From CAZFGK01 sp964518635 (lineage in GTDB: Bacteria > Zixibacteria > MSB-5A5 > GN15 > FEB-12), in the NCBI GenBank assembly GCA_964518635.1, contig CAZFGK010000013.1:20241-84240 (forward strand): a stretch of DNA of 64,000 nucleotides. Direction: 5' to 3'. A program made the translations under genes and the position numbers. Every line of letters starts with the position of its first letter. The first letter of the stretch is position 1. The notes under the pieces are model-generated. The model was given only the letters and a program-made list of their open reading frames with translations, ran no database searches and was not told the origin of the DNA. This document shows, one piece after another, positions 8,409 through 17,657 of this stretch.

Positions 8409-10529
8409 TTACTCGACAGTGATTTTCTTGGTCAGCGTGATTCCGCCGCGTGGATCACTGTCTGAGGCGTTGATGTTATAGTCGCCGACGATGTTTGGAG
8501 CTGTCCAGACGAATCCGGTTGCTTCCCCGTACGAGTCAGTTTCCTGAGATGCGCCACTCATCGTACCGCCTGAAGCGGACAACAGGATGGTATGATCTCC
8601 GAGCGGATTGTTCGAGCGATCGGCAATAGTCACGGTGAATCGTACGGTTTCACCCGGAGCAACCGTTCCCGGACCGGTGATGATGCAGTTACCAGCGTAG
8701 GAATCACCAGTAAGCAGTTGAACCGAGAAGGAACTATATGCGCCTGATGGGGCCCAGTAGGCCACGACATCGATAGCCCCGATACCGTTGTCATTTGCTC
8801 CAGTGATGGAATAGTCACGCTGGAGAGATCTGCCGGTCAAAGTCGAACGATAGGAGGAGCTGGAACAACCATCCTGAAGCGGGCCGGCAGAGACACTGAC
8901 AAAGAGTGCTTCTGCTGAAAATACCGTTCCGCCTTCAACCGGTCGGTTGTTCAGATCGACCCCGATCACCGTTGCATGTGCGACTGCCTGGATGCTTGCT
9001 TCCATGCTCACCGGAACGCCAAAGACAATCAAACTGTCAATTACGTGTGAGTTATAGAACCAACCGGTATCGACGACAGTCCCGCCATTGGTTTCGGCAA
9101 TCACCGCGACCAGACCCGGGCTGACGGCGTCAACGTTTAATCCGGACAGCCAGAGTGAACTTGCCACACCTTCGTGATTTCTTGTACGTGCTTCGGTGGC
9201 TTTCACCGTTCCTTCATCAACCGTGAAGTAGACTACGGTAGAGTCGTTCACAGGGTTGTTGTATTCATCTGCGACTAGAGCAACGATTTTGTTCTGCTCA
9301 TTGACATTGTCCCAATACGGAACGTTGCAATCTACTCCCGCCACCACGATCCGATACGGCGGACCGGCCGCAACCAACACCTGAGTTGCCTCAGAGATCG
9401 CGCTGTCGGCCTGAGCACGAATGCGCACGGTACCGGACTTGAATCCAGAACGAATCGGAGCAACTGCAACACCCTGTCCATTGGTGACTGCCTGATACGG
9501 ACCGTACCCGGCGTTGCCGAGACTTTCCTTATCCGGGTCACCCGGATCGGATGGGCCACTGACGATAAAGAAGTTGATCGCGACCCCTTCCGGTACGCGA
9601 TTACCATAGACATCATAGCCGATGGCACGAACAGTCGAGGCCTCGACACCGCCGGTTCCCTTCACTGAGAGCTGAACCGTATCACTGGCGAGATAGATCG
9701 AGTAGATGCTGGTAGTCGGATTGACCTGCACCTGAATGTCTTTTGAACCGCTGATCCCATTGTCATTGACGCTGGCTTTGATATATACCGTTCCGGCATT
9801 CGGGCCGGAGGCATAACGAGCGGAGGCAGTTCCTGAACTATTCGTGTAGACGACCGCCTGGATAGAACCGAGGGCATCCCAGGTGTTGTTTGCATTTGCA
9901 TCATACACGAGTGAGTCAGCACCCGGTGACCAGGAACCATTGTTGTCGTTGTCGATGAAGAACTCACCGGCAGCAAGACGAACAATAGTAGATTCCGGAG
10001 CTGGCTGACCAGCTGCATCGGTAACCGCGATATTCAACGTCGCTGAATCACCACCACCTGCAAAAATCAAAGAAGGGTTGGCAGATACCTGAACATTGCT
10101 GGTTCCGCCACCACCGCCACCGGCTGTGACAGTCAGCAGGATGCTACGTGTGATTGCGCCACCATTGATGGAAGCAGTGATTGTCACTGTTCCGCTGTTG
10201 GTCGCCTGGAAGGTACAGACTGCGGTTCCAGCGCCGTCAGTGGTATCGACTGACGGAGCGAGATTCCCCAGCGTGGTCGGGGACATTGAGAATGTCACCA
10301 ACATGCCAGCGTTCGGGGCGCCATCTGTTGCTACGGATGCTTCGATGAGAGCGGAGCTTGACGTTGCAAGGACCGTCGTCGAAGCACTGAGGTTGATGGA
10401 GGTTCCACCGCTGATTCCGCCGTCGGTCGCAGGGGTCTTGGCACTTTCGCATCCGGTGAGCAGTGACACTGACACCAATGTCAGCACTGCTGCAGCTGCG
10501 CGCAGATTTCGCCAGATGGTGGCGTTCAT
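8409..10529 (-). CDS. lipoprotein with tandem bacterial Ig-like (Big/invasin-type) domains
   Basis: 706 residues from the ATG at 10529, chosen because AAGGAG lies nine bases upstream; an upstream ATG is open but lacks one. The signal peptide ends in LLTGC, giving a lipidated cysteine at residue 27. The mature part is about six Ig-like beta-sandwich repeats, each with motifs such as TTDGAGTAVCTFQATNSGTV, TNGQGVAVAPIRSG and DSYGEATGFVWTAP. The second repeat carries an Asp/Asn-rich loop (FIDNDNNGSWSPGAD) that looks calcium-binding. Such proteins are surface adhesins or structural stalks. It is transcribed alone, between its own terminator and the pilQ terminator. No ligand can be assigned. Confidence 0.82.
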   Translation of the reverse strand: MNATIWRNLRAAAAVLTLVSVSLLTGCESAKTPATDGGISGGTSINLSASTTVLATSSSALIEASVATDGAPNAGMLVTFSMSPTTLGNLAPSVDTTDGAGTAVCTFQATNSGTVTITASINGGAITRSILLTVTAGGGGGGTSNVQVSANPSLIFAGGGDSATLNIAVTDAAGQPAPESTIVRLAAGEFFIDNDNNGSWSPGADSLVYDANANNTWDALGSIQAVVYTNSSGTASARYASGPNAGTVYIKASVNDNGISGSKDIQVQVNPTTSIYSIYLASDTVQLSVKGTGGVEASTVRAIGYDVYGNRVPEGVAINFFIVSGPSDPGDPDKESLGNAGYGPYQAVTNGQGVAVAPIRSGFKSGTVRIRAQADSAISEATQVLVAAGPPYRIVVAGVDCNVPYWDNVNEQNKIVALVADEYNNPVNDSTVVYFTVDEGTVKATEARTRNHEGVASSLWLSGLNVDAVSPGLVAVIAETNGGTVVDTGWFYNSHVIDSLIVFGVPVSMEASIQAVAHATVIGVDLNNRPVEGGTVFSAEALFVSVSAGPLQDGCSSSSYRSTLTGRSLQRDYSITGANDNGIGAIDVVAYWAPSGAYSSFSVQLLTGDSYAGNCIITGPGTVAPGETVRFTVTIADRSNNPLGDHTILLSASGGTMSGASQETDSYGEATGFVWTAPNIVGDYNINASDSDPRGGITLTKKITVE

Positions 10530-10654
10530 AATCACTCCTTGAATATGTGTATTCGTCATGTTGAATTCGTTTGGTTCTCGAGTACGAGACAACCGAGTGC
10601 CTTGCCCTCTCTGTCATTATCGTCGGTGGGTCAAAAATGATTAGCGACTCGAAA

Positions 10655-10684
10655 CAAAAAACGCCCCGGATATCCGGGGCGTTT
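10655..10684 (-). terminator. rho-independent terminator of the pilMNOPQ operon
   Basis: The inverted repeat at 10659-10684 (cgccccgg with ccggggcg, centre ata/tat) is followed on the minus strand by TTTTTTG. It lies 29 bases past the secretin stop. Confidence 0.9.
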
Positions 10685-10712
10685 ATCATTCAGGTTGGAA
10701 GCTGATAGCGAA

Positions 10713-11999
10713 TTAGTTCTTGGTCGCCAGTTCGGCGTCGACGATCGTCGGGGTGACAAAGATCACCAGGTCCCGATTTTCGGTCTTCGACTGACGGTAC
10801 TTGAACAACGCGCCAATAATCGGAATGTCCTTCAGGATCGGTACGCCGGTCTCGGAAGAGACTTCATCCTGCGTGGTCAGGCCACCGATAACCGCGGTCT
10901 GCCCGTTACGGACAATCACATTGGTTTCAGCATTATTCGTATTGATGATCACGCCGTTCGGATCGAACTGATAGGTCGAACGTTCCGGCTTGAGTGACAT
11001 CAATATCTGATTTTCGGCGGTAATGTGCGGGGTGCAGACGAGGATCGTACCGACCTGCTCAAACTTGATGACCACGTTGCCGGATTGATCAAACTGCTTG
11101 ATCGGGACTTTCTGACCCATCTGAATACGAGCTTCTTTGTTCTCGATGGTCGTGATTTCCGGATGAGCGACAATCTTCCCTTTACCGGAGGAGACCACTG
11201 CTTCAACAATCGCGTCGATTGTGAAGCCCTTCATGAGCGCGGTTACTGAATAGCTGGCACCATCATTGGTTCCCTTATTCAGCTTCACGCCACCTTCCTG
11301 GATGAACTGATTTCCGCCCTCGGAGACATATGTACCGTTGACGGTCCAGTCGAGTCCAAGCTCTGAGAGTCCGTTTGACGAGACTTCAAGAAGCTGAGCA
11401 GAGATCTTGATCTGACGAGCGGGCATATCCAACTTGTTCACATATTCAAGTACGGCTGGGATATTGTCCGGTACTTCCTGAAGGATGATCGAATTGGAGC
11501 GAGCATCCGATGTTGCAAGTCCACGTGCGGTAAGCAGTGACTTGACGGCCTTCACGATATCATCTGAAGTCGAATTCGAAATCTTAACAATTTTCGTTTC
11601 GAGCGGAACCAGCTGCTGCTGTTCCTGCGAGTGCTTGTTCTTTTCGGAGACTTCCTTGCGGTAGTCTTCATTCAATAGCACACGAAGATACTTATCCCCT
11701 TCCTGAACGACCGAAAGGTCGTAGGTGTTGGAGATGATGGTCAGGGCTTCTCGCCACATCACATCGCTGAGCTTAATAGTGACCGTTCCCTGTACTTTCG
11801 GAGCGATCACGATATTGACCCCGCCGTAGTCAGCCAGAAAGGTAAGGACCGAGCGAATGTCCGCCGATTGGAACTGTACGTTCTTAATCGGCTTGGACGG
11901 ATCCTTGGCCTCTTGTGCTGATGCCGTCGGCATCAGGCCGAGGGTCAGTACGACCACTCCAGCGAGGGTGCCAATCAGGTGAGCAAGTTGCCGTTTCAT
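10713..11999 (-). CDS. pilQ: type IV pilus secretin PilQ, short form
   Basis: 428 residues from the ATG at 11999, which has GGAAGGAACT upstream. After a signal peptide (cut after TASA, residue 28) come an N0/STN-like domain (about 36-105), an N1-like KH domain (about 130-190, ending YVNKLD) and the secretin barrel domain (about 245-425). The barrel carries VAHPEITTIENKEA, RNGQTAVIGGL and VPILKDIPIIGALF. It forms the outer-membrane pore through which the pilus passes. Proteobacterial PilQ is longer, with N-terminal AMIN domains; here AMIN is missing and instead sits on the PilP-like neighbour. Last gene of the pilMNOPQ run, 19 bases after pilP. Confidence 0.93.
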   Translation of the reverse strand: MKRQLAHLIGTLAGVVVLTLGLMPTASAQEAKDPSKPIKNVQFQSADIRSVLTFLADYGGVNIVIAPKVQGTVTIKLSDVMWREALTIISNTYDLSVVQEGDKYLRVLLNEDYRKEVSEKNKHSQEQQQLVPLETKIVKISNSTSDDIVKAVKSLLTARGLATSDARSNSIILQEVPDNIPAVLEYVNKLDMPARQIKISAQLLEVSSNGLSELGLDWTVNGTYVSEGGNQFIQEGGVKLNKGTNDGASYSVTALMKGFTIDAIVEAVVSSGKGKIVAHPEITTIENKEARIQMGQKVPIKQFDQSGNVVIKFEQVGTILVCTPHITAENQILMSLKPERSTYQFDPNGVIINTNNAETNVIVRNGQTAVIGGLTTQDEVSSETGVPILKDIPIIGALFKYRQSKTENRDLVIFVTPTIVDAELATKN

Positions 12000-12018
12000 A
12001 GTTCCTTCCAACCTTTCC

Positions 12019-14064
12019 TTAGATTTCTTGCATTTTCAAAGCGAGGGTGCGGCTCCAGCCGTATTCGAAGATCTGGAAGAAGACACGATCCTCTTCCACT
12101 CTCAGGACATATCCGTTGCGAACCTTATCACCACTCTTGAGGATGTAGCTGAAGCCATCATTGTCTTCAAACAGAGCCGCATTCTTGCTGCCAGCTTCGG
12201 ACTGCAATACACCGACCATCTTGAGCCCTTCCACACTTGGAATGCGCTGCTCGGTCGGCGAGGTGTAGGCATATTTGTTGTCAATCAGTGTCGCAAACGG
12301 ATCCCGTTTTCCGGAAGCCGTGTACTTGATGACGAGACGCTGCGGGAACTGGGCGATCATCGTCCCTTTCACCTTCGCGCTGGTGGCATCACGACGGAAC
12401 CGAGCGGTAGGACGCTGCTGCGCCGATTTGTCATCTTCTTCGTTTAACGAAACGGCCGGTTCATAGGCCCAACTTTCGTCATCCAGTGTTGTATCTGCTT
12501 TCGCGTTTGCTGGATTCGACTTAGCTGCATTTACATCCGGAGTCGTCGCTTTCTTCGCATTCGCAGCTGCGATGGCGGCGGCGGCAAGCGGATTCATCAT
12601 CGTCGGCTTGTCCGACGGCGTACTCGCGGTAACCGGCGCAGTCGATGATGCAGGAGTGACTGCTTTTGTCGTTTCCGACGCAGTTGATGGCTTAGTGGCA
12701 ACCACCGGCGATGGATTAGAAACTACCGGAGCAGTCACCGAAGGAGTTACGGTCGGCTTGACGACCGGATTGCTGGCTGTCGTAGTCGGCGGCACTGCCG
12801 GTTTCATCGTCGAAGAGGTCGTTGTTGCAGGGACCGGCTTAGTCACTGGAACGGTCGCAATCGAAGTCTTCGACTGATCGACGGGCTTTACTGCTGGTTG
12901 CGACACTGGCTGCGTAGCTGGCTTGGTGGCGAGCGATGAATTGACTGGCGACTTCGGCAATACAGACGGAGTCGTCGTTGTCGGCGTCGCTGGTTTCAGC
13001 GGAGTGGTGGTCGACGGTGTGACCGGATTCGGTTTCGTAACCGGATTAGCCGTCGAGTTTGTATTCGATGACGTTGTCGTCTGCGATGGTGTTGTTACCG
13101 GGCTTTTCACTTCACTCTTTACCGCCGGAGTCGTCGGTGTCATGACCGTCGGCTTCGCAGTTGGCACCGTAGGATTTGAAGCGACCGTCGGGGTCGGCTT
13201 CATCGTCGTCGGAGTTGTTGTAGCAGGCGTCGATACCGATGTCGTCGGCTTTGCAACTGTAGGAGTCGAGCTGCTCGGAGTCGAAGATGCAACTGTCGCT
13301 GGTTTGTTCACAACAGGAGATGGTGTTGTCGCAGTCGGCTTTGGCGTCGAGGGCGTCGTCACCGTCTGAGTTGTCGACGTGACTGGCTTCGGCGAAGTTG
13401 ACGGAGCAGTCGTTGTGTTCGCGAGTACCGGTGTGCTCGGCTTCGGCGAGGCAGTCGGGATAGGCATCGTCATTGAAGGGACAGCGCCGTTGCTGCTCCA
13501 GGCCGGAAACGGCGTGGCGGATGCATCGGCAACACTCACTTCAAGTGAGTTCCCGTTCTTCTTGATTTCGTAGATTGCGGCCTTCGAGAGATCAAGCACG
13601 ACGCGAACAACCGGTGACGGAGTCACGCTATATTGGCTGGTCCGAATCGCCGTGACAACAGAGGCCGGCAGTTTCCCGAAACTCTTCTGAGCCATCTGAT
13701 GGATGGTTCCGTTCAGATCGACAATGATACGATCCGGTTTTCCATCTTTCGGAATTTCCGTCTGGTGCGTAAAGGTAAAGCCGCCATTTGCCTGAATCGA
13801 CACGATCGACTTCCCCGGCTGATGTGAGAGAGACACTCCTGTCACAGGAGAACCCTTCACTGACGGAGTTGACGGAACGGCTGTGGACACTGTATTGGTC
13901 TGCGTGGCTGTGGCAGTAACCGGTGTTACTGTCTTCACCGGAGTTGCAACGGTTGTCGCTTTCGGTTGAACCGAAGGAACCGACTGCACCGGAGGTGGGT
14001 CACCAGCAGAAACTGACGCGGCGACAAAGATCGCTGCAAGAAGTGCTGTCGAGATAGTCTTCAT
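12019..14064 (-). CDS. pilP: AMIN-domain / PilP-like fusion with long Thr-Pro-Ser linker
   Basis: 681 residues. A signal peptide (to VSAG, residue 21) is followed by an AMIN domain at about 78-180 (SIVSIQANGGFTFTHQ and DRIIVDLNGT). Then comes about 330 residues (190-520) made almost only of Thr, Pro, Ser, Val, Ala and Lys. The C-terminal 110 residues match the PilP pattern: SGKRDPFATLI near 580, then VEGLKMVGVLQS and YILKSGDKVRNGYVLRVEED. PilP is an inner-membrane-anchored or periplasmic subunit that joins PilNO to the secretin; AMIN domains bind peptidoglycan. The gene is one base after pilO and 19 before pilQ. The linker could span the periplasm and be glycosylated. Confidence 0.85.
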   Translation of the reverse strand: MKTISTALLAAIFVAASVSAGDPPPVQSVPSVQPKATTVATPVKTVTPVTATATQTNTVSTAVPSTPSVKGSPVTGVSLSHQPGKSIVSIQANGGFTFTHQTEIPKDGKPDRIIVDLNGTIHQMAQKSFGKLPASVVTAIRTSQYSVTPSPVVRVVLDLSKAAIYEIKKNGNSLEVSVADASATPFPAWSSNGAVPSMTMPIPTASPKPSTPVLANTTTAPSTSPKPVTSTTQTVTTPSTPKPTATTPSPVVNKPATVASSTPSSSTPTVAKPTTSVSTPATTTPTTMKPTPTVASNPTVPTAKPTVMTPTTPAVKSEVKSPVTTPSQTTTSSNTNSTANPVTKPNPVTPSTTTPLKPATPTTTTPSVLPKSPVNSSLATKPATQPVSQPAVKPVDQSKTSIATVPVTKPVPATTTSSTMKPAVPPTTTASNPVVKPTVTPSVTAPVVSNPSPVVATKPSTASETTKAVTPASSTAPVTASTPSDKPTMMNPLAAAAIAAANAKKATTPDVNAAKSNPANAKADTTLDDESWAYEPAVSLNEEDDKSAQQRPTARFRRDATSAKVKGTMIAQFPQRLVIKYTASGKRDPFATLIDNKYAYTSPTEQRIPSVEGLKMVGVLQSEAGSKNAALFEDNDGFSYILKSGDKVRNGYVLRVEEDRVFFQIFEYGWSRTLALKMQEI

Positions 14065-14065
14065 A

Positions 14066-14698
14066 TTACTTCTTCTCCGGGAAGGTCAGTTCAGCAAGCC
14101 GCTCTTCTTCTTTGACATAGTAGGTCGAGAGCGTGAAGGATGCCGAGATAGTCTCTTTTTTCTTACCGACTTCAATACGACCGTTGTCGCTCTCCCCTGA
14201 CTGAGCTGATTTCTGATCCAATGCCCTGATCTGCATATCCTGCAGATTTGCAATGAAGGGGAAGTTGGCAACGTAGCCGATGAATGCACCGAAGTCGTGG
14301 TAGGTGCCGGTCATTTCGATTTTGAACGTCGCCTGGTTATAGAACTCATGTGAGTTTACCGGTTCCGGTTCGACTTTGGTGATGCGCGTACCGGTCAGCG
14401 ATGACGCGGTATGCAGTTGCACCAGAATCGACGGAATCTGCTTCACTTCAGGAAGCAAGGTTTCGATCTCTTCGTAGCGACCAACCAGTTCTTCGTATTC
14501 GAGTTTGAGCGCATCAAGAGATTTCGCTTTCATCTCAACGTTACGAAGGTTGGTGGTGATCATCTCGAACTCCTGACGCTTGGCATCGATCTTCTCATTG
14601 TACTGCGAGTAGACTCGCGAGTACCAGAAGTAGACAACGATGAACAAGGCGAGCGCGCCGATGACAATTTTCTGAGTAGTGGGGTTCTTCAAATCCAT
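14066..14698 (-). CDS. pilO: type IV pilus inner-membrane protein PilO
   Basis: 210 residues. One membrane helix (about 11-28, IVIGALALFIVVYFWYSRVY) follows a short cytoplasmic tail. A coiled coil (about 33-75) comes next, then a ferredoxin-like periplasmic domain with LLPEVKQIPSILVQL and MTGTYHDFGAFIGYVANFP, the usual PilO pattern. PilO pairs with PilN in the alignment subcomplex that links the motor side to PilP and the secretin. It lies 12 bases after pilN and one base before pilP. Confidence 0.92.
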   Translation of the reverse strand: MDLKNPTTQKIVIGALALFIVVYFWYSRVYSQYNEKIDAKRQEFEMITTNLRNVEMKAKSLDALKLEYEELVGRYEEIETLLPEVKQIPSILVQLHTASSLTGTRITKVEPEPVNSHEFYNQATFKIEMTGTYHDFGAFIGYVANFPFIANLQDMQIRALDQKSAQSGESDNGRIEVGKKKETISASFTLSTYYVKEEERLAELTFPEKK

Positions 14699-14710
14699 GA
14701 TCGACTCCCG

Positions 14711-15490
14711 TTAGTTCGTCGCGCCGTCGTCATCGGCCTGGGGTTCAGTGTCCTTCTGCGCCAGTTCCTTCAGCTGCAGATCGGAGAGGAAATGCATATC
14801 GGCCGAGACCTTAAATTTATAGGCCCGTTCTTTCTTTTCTGACATGGATGCCTCAGTGCTGGAGAGCAGTTCGACATTCTCAAAATGCTCGGAGCGCATC
14901 AGCTTGATCATGAAAGCGGCAAGTGAATTCAGCGTAAAGCTGTACCCTTCGATCTCGACCGGAATCACTTTCGGCTGTGCACCAGTTGTGGTGGAAGTGC
15001 TCTTTTCGTTCTTTGCAACTTCCTTGCTTCCTCTTGCTTTGCCGGACTCTTTGGCGTCCGCGGCTTCGGCGTCCGATTTCTCGGCAGCTTTCTTTTTGGC
15101 ATCTTTGGCGGAAGCGGTCAGTTTCGGAGAGAAAGTCTCCATCCAGACAAACTCCGGCATATTTCCGGAAACATCCTCAAGGATACGCACCCAGGTCGTG
15201 CGATAGCGATCAAGCTCTTCGACCGCATTCATGCGCTGGGTGATCTTCTCTTTCACATCAGTCAAAGCGTCGACCAGCTTGATATCCGAAGCAAGCATGG
15301 CGGCACGTTGGCTAGCTCGTTCGATCCCGGCTTCAAGCTTGGTAAGACTGTTCATCTGATACCAGGTGATCCCGGAGAGTGCCGCGGCAAAGGCAACAAT
15401 GCCAGCGATCACGTAGATGCCGGACTTGCCGAACGAGATGACCGAGCCGGACTTGTGATACTCTTTGGGGAGGAGGTTAATCTGAATCAT
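14711..15490 (-). CDS. pilN: type IV pilus inner-membrane protein PilN
   Basis: 259 residues. The cytoplasmic N-terminus is MIQINLLPKEY; the INLLP motif is the PilM-binding segment of PilN. One membrane helix spans about 24-45. A coiled-coil stretch and a ferredoxin-like periplasmic domain follow, broken by a low-complexity Lys/Ala/Glu insert at about 130-170, which makes the protein some 60 residues longer than usual PilN. It lies 7 bases after pilM. The insert is unusual and may be surface-exposed. Confidence 0.92.
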   Translation of the reverse strand: MIQINLLPKEYHKSGSVISFGKSGIYVIAGIVAFAAALSGITWYQMNSLTKLEAGIERASQRAAMLASDIKLVDALTDVKEKITQRMNAVEELDRYRTTWVRILEDVSGNMPEFVWMETFSPKLTASAKDAKKKAAEKSDAEAADAKESGKARGSKEVAKNEKSTSTTTGAQPKVIPVEIEGYSFTLNSLAAFMIKLMRSEHFENVELLSSTEASMSEKKERAYKFKVSADMHFLSDLQLKELAQKDTEPQADDDGATN

Positions 15491-15497
15491 GGCTGCC

Positions 15498-16550
15498 TTA
15501 CTTCGCCTTTCTCATCGCCAGCCCGACCGAGACCGCAAGCAGCGGGGCGATTTTTTCCGGCTGCAGATACTGGTAGTGTTCGGGGTCGTAATCGACATTG
15601 CGAAGCGGATTGAAAATTTCAAGCGGGATGTTCAGACGGGACTGGAGATACTCAGGCATGAAGGGCATCAATGCCCCGCCACCGGAGAGGACAATCCAGT
15701 CGACTGAATCAATCTTGTTCTGTGATTTGAAGTAGGAGAATGCCAACTCGATGCCAGAGATCAATTCGTCAGTCGCCGAAACAACCGTCGCCTTGAACAT
15801 ATCCTGATCGATGGTTTCGACCATCTCCCCTTTCAGGGCTTTCGAGGTCAGCTCGGCGTTCAGACGAAATTCACGCTGAACGGCGTTGAATATTTCGCGG
15901 GTCCCGGAGGAGACGTCACGAGTCGCGACAAACAATCCATTGGAGATATAAGTGATATTGGTAACATCGTGCCCGATGTTCACCAAAGCGGTAACACGGG
16001 TCGGATCGATTTCGTAGTTGCTCTCATAAGCGTTGTAGATCGCGAAAGCGTCGTCATCGACAATCACCGGACGAAGACCACAGTCTTCGATCAGTTCCAG
16101 ATACATTTTGAGGAACTCTTTGCGCGCAGCAACGAGCATGACATCCATTTTGTTGATGTCGTCATCGGTCTTGATGACATGGTAATCAAGACTGACATCA
16201 TCAACATCGAAGGGAGCGCGCTGTTCGGTTTCGAACAGAATCGCCTGTTCGGCTTCGCTGCCGGTCTTCTTGTCGATGGTGAACTTGTCGGTCATGACAC
16301 TGTGACCTGAGATGGATACCACCACGTCCTTGATCTTCGGATCGGTCTGATCAATGAGTGACTGTATGCCAAAGATGACTGCTTCCCGGTCGCGGATTTC
16401 GTCGGCGACGATGGCGTCGGTCGGTAATTCCCGCACTCCGAGCGCAGAAATAGTGTACCCACCCCGAGCGTGCTCGAGACGGACGAGTTTGACCGAATTG
16501 GCACCGATGTCCAATCCAACTGAGTTTTTCTTCTTCCGTGACAAAAACAT
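15498..16550 (-). CDS. pilM: type IV pilus assembly protein PilM, actin-like ATPase fold
   Basis: 350 residues, standard PilM length. The phosphate-binding loop of the actin fold is seen at VGLDIGANSVKLVRLE (about 11-26). The middle has LVNIGHDVTNITY near 190 and the C-terminal adenosine motif LSGGGALMPF near 285. PilM binds ATP on the cytoplasmic face and docks on the PilN tail. The start ATG has AAAAGG nine bases upstream. First gene of the pilMNOPQ run; the leader contains a 17-bp palindrome at 16723-16739. Confidence 0.95.
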   Translation of the reverse strand: MFLSRKKKNSVGLDIGANSVKLVRLEHARGGYTISALGVRELPTDAIVADEIRDREAVIFGIQSLIDQTDPKIKDVVVSISGHSVMTDKFTIDKKTGSEAEQAILFETEQRAPFDVDDVSLDYHVIKTDDDINKMDVMLVAARKEFLKMYLELIEDCGLRPVIVDDDAFAIYNAYESNYEIDPTRVTALVNIGHDVTNITYISNGLFVATRDVSSGTREIFNAVQREFRLNAELTSKALKGEMVETIDQDMFKATVVSATDELISGIELAFSYFKSQNKIDSVDWIVLSGGGALMPFMPEYLQSRLNIPLEIFNPLRNVDYDPEHYQYLQPEKIAPLLAVSVGLAMRKAK

Positions 16551-16722
16551 ACGCGACCTTTTCTGGCTTGATCGGACACTGGGCAGCCGATCGAATGTTT
16601 TCGCGTTTCCGCGTGATGTCCTTCGATGTATCGGCAGCTTGTGGGCTTCGTTGAGCGTTTTTCGCGCTTTTTCTGGATGTTCATGTCAGGTTCAGATGAA
16701 AACAGGGCTGAAACGGCTCGGC

Positions 16723-16739
16723 TGTTCAGTTCCTGAACA
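16723..16739. repeat. 17-bp palindrome upstream of pilM
   Basis: The sequence tgttcag-ttc-ctgaaca is a perfect 7-bp dyad with a 3-base centre. It lies between the pseudopilin terminator and pilM. It has the form of a dimeric regulator site, but no regulator gene is nearby and no second copy was noticed. Confidence 0.3.
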
Positions 16740-16750
16740 AAACCGGACAG

Positions 16751-16790
16751 AAAAACGCCCCGGCGGGTGGCTCTCACCGCCGAGGCGAAA
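16751..16790 (-). terminator. rho-independent terminator of the pseudopilin gene
   Basis: A GC-rich hairpin of about 12 pairs with one or two mismatches (16756-16787) is followed on the minus strand by TTTTTCTG. It lies about 30 bases after the pseudopilin stop, so pilMNOPQ needs its own promoter downstream. Confidence 0.8.
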
Positions 16791-16819
16791 AGTATCAGAG
16801 AGGGGAGAAGATCGCGCTA

Positions 16820-17329
16820 CTAGTAGAGATAGGTCGACTGAGCTGTACGACCGGTGGCACCAAGGACATTATTGACCCCGAGTCCGCTGACATGCTCGGT
16901 ATAGGCGATGGTCCAGAAATTCCCACCACCGACAAAGTTCGCCGAACCATTTGGACGAAAGACAATGGCATCATTGTCTACATCCGAACCGATCCAGAAC
17001 ATCTGTTCCGGAAAGGTATCGACTCTGATTGCAGTATCCCCGTTTTCAAAGGCCGGCGTGGACGGGTTGACTACATCCTTGAAAATTGTAAACGACTTGG
17101 CCTCGTTGTCGAGGAAGACGCCATATTGCTCTTTGTCCGTAACCGCCATCGAACGGGCTAGTTTGAGTGCCGAGGTCAGATCACGGTTGGCACTACGCAC
17201 CTCCATACGATCCAGAGCAGTCTCGAATTTCGGAAAGGCCATGACCGAAACGATGCCGACAATGGTTACGGCGGACATCAGTTCCATCAAGGTCATTCCA
17301 CGCTGATTGAGCACTTTGTTCTTATTCAT
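16820..17329 (-). CDS. type IV pilin-like / GspH-type pseudopilin
   Basis: 169 residues from the ATG at 17329, which has GAGGAGAAGT just upstream. The prepilin signal is explicit: short basic leader NKNKVLNQRG, cleavage after the glycine, then MTLMELM with Glu at +5, and a hydrophobic helix (AVTIVGIVSVMAF). The globular part fits the GspH/FimT family, with LTSALKLARSMAVTDKEQYG and a late IVFRPNGSANFVGGG segment. PilD would process it; minor pseudopilins initiate pilus assembly. It lies just upstream of pilMNOPQ but has its own terminator. Confidence 0.88.
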   Translation of the reverse strand: MNKNKVLNQRGMTLMELMSAVTIVGIVSVMAFPKFETALDRMEVRSANRDLTSALKLARSMAVTDKEQYGVFLDNEAKSFTIFKDVVNPSTPAFENGDTAIRVDTFPEQMFWIGSDVDNDAIVFRPNGSANFVGGGNFWTIAYTEHVSGLGVNNVLGATGRTAQSTYLY

Positions 17330-17657
17330 ATACTTCTCCTCGGACAGGGGGCTGGACGCTTCTGTCCGAGCCTGAGATTGCGAATCGAGTGCCAAGTGTC
17401 CAACAAGTGACGAACAAGGGGAATGTCTCGTAGAAGGTGCGCAGCTGTTCTATAGACCACAACAGGTTAACAATTGAGCCACCTCATGCAGGCACTTCCC
17501 GAGTCAACTGAAGGACAGACAAAAGTATGGGAACTGGTCGATACTCTTATGCGTTGACGCCGCTAGAGAATTGTGTACTCTATGGGTGTACTTCTGCGGT
17601 TTCTGATTCGATCGGAGATCCTCCCTAAACGGGATCTCCACAAGTGGAGAAATACTC
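17330..17657. other. divergent intergenic region between pseudopilin and subtilase genes
   Basis: No gene is seen in these 328 bases. The right half holds a candidate plus-strand promoter and a leader hairpin (listed separately). The left half must carry the pseudopilin promoter, which I could not place with confidence. Confidence 0.5.
17554..17581 (+). promoter_or_regulatory. candidate promoter of the subtilase gene
   Basis: TTGACG (17554-17559), a 16-base spacer, then TACTCT (17576-17581). The leader then contains an 8-bp hairpin, ggagatcc (17614-17621) with ggatctcc (17632-17639), ending six bases before the GGAG ribosome site of the gene. Confidence 0.4.

Noticed and set aside
12572..13573. 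Gly/Val-rich frames on the plus strand
   Set aside because: They are shadows of the Thr/Pro/Ser-rich linker of the PilP-like protein.
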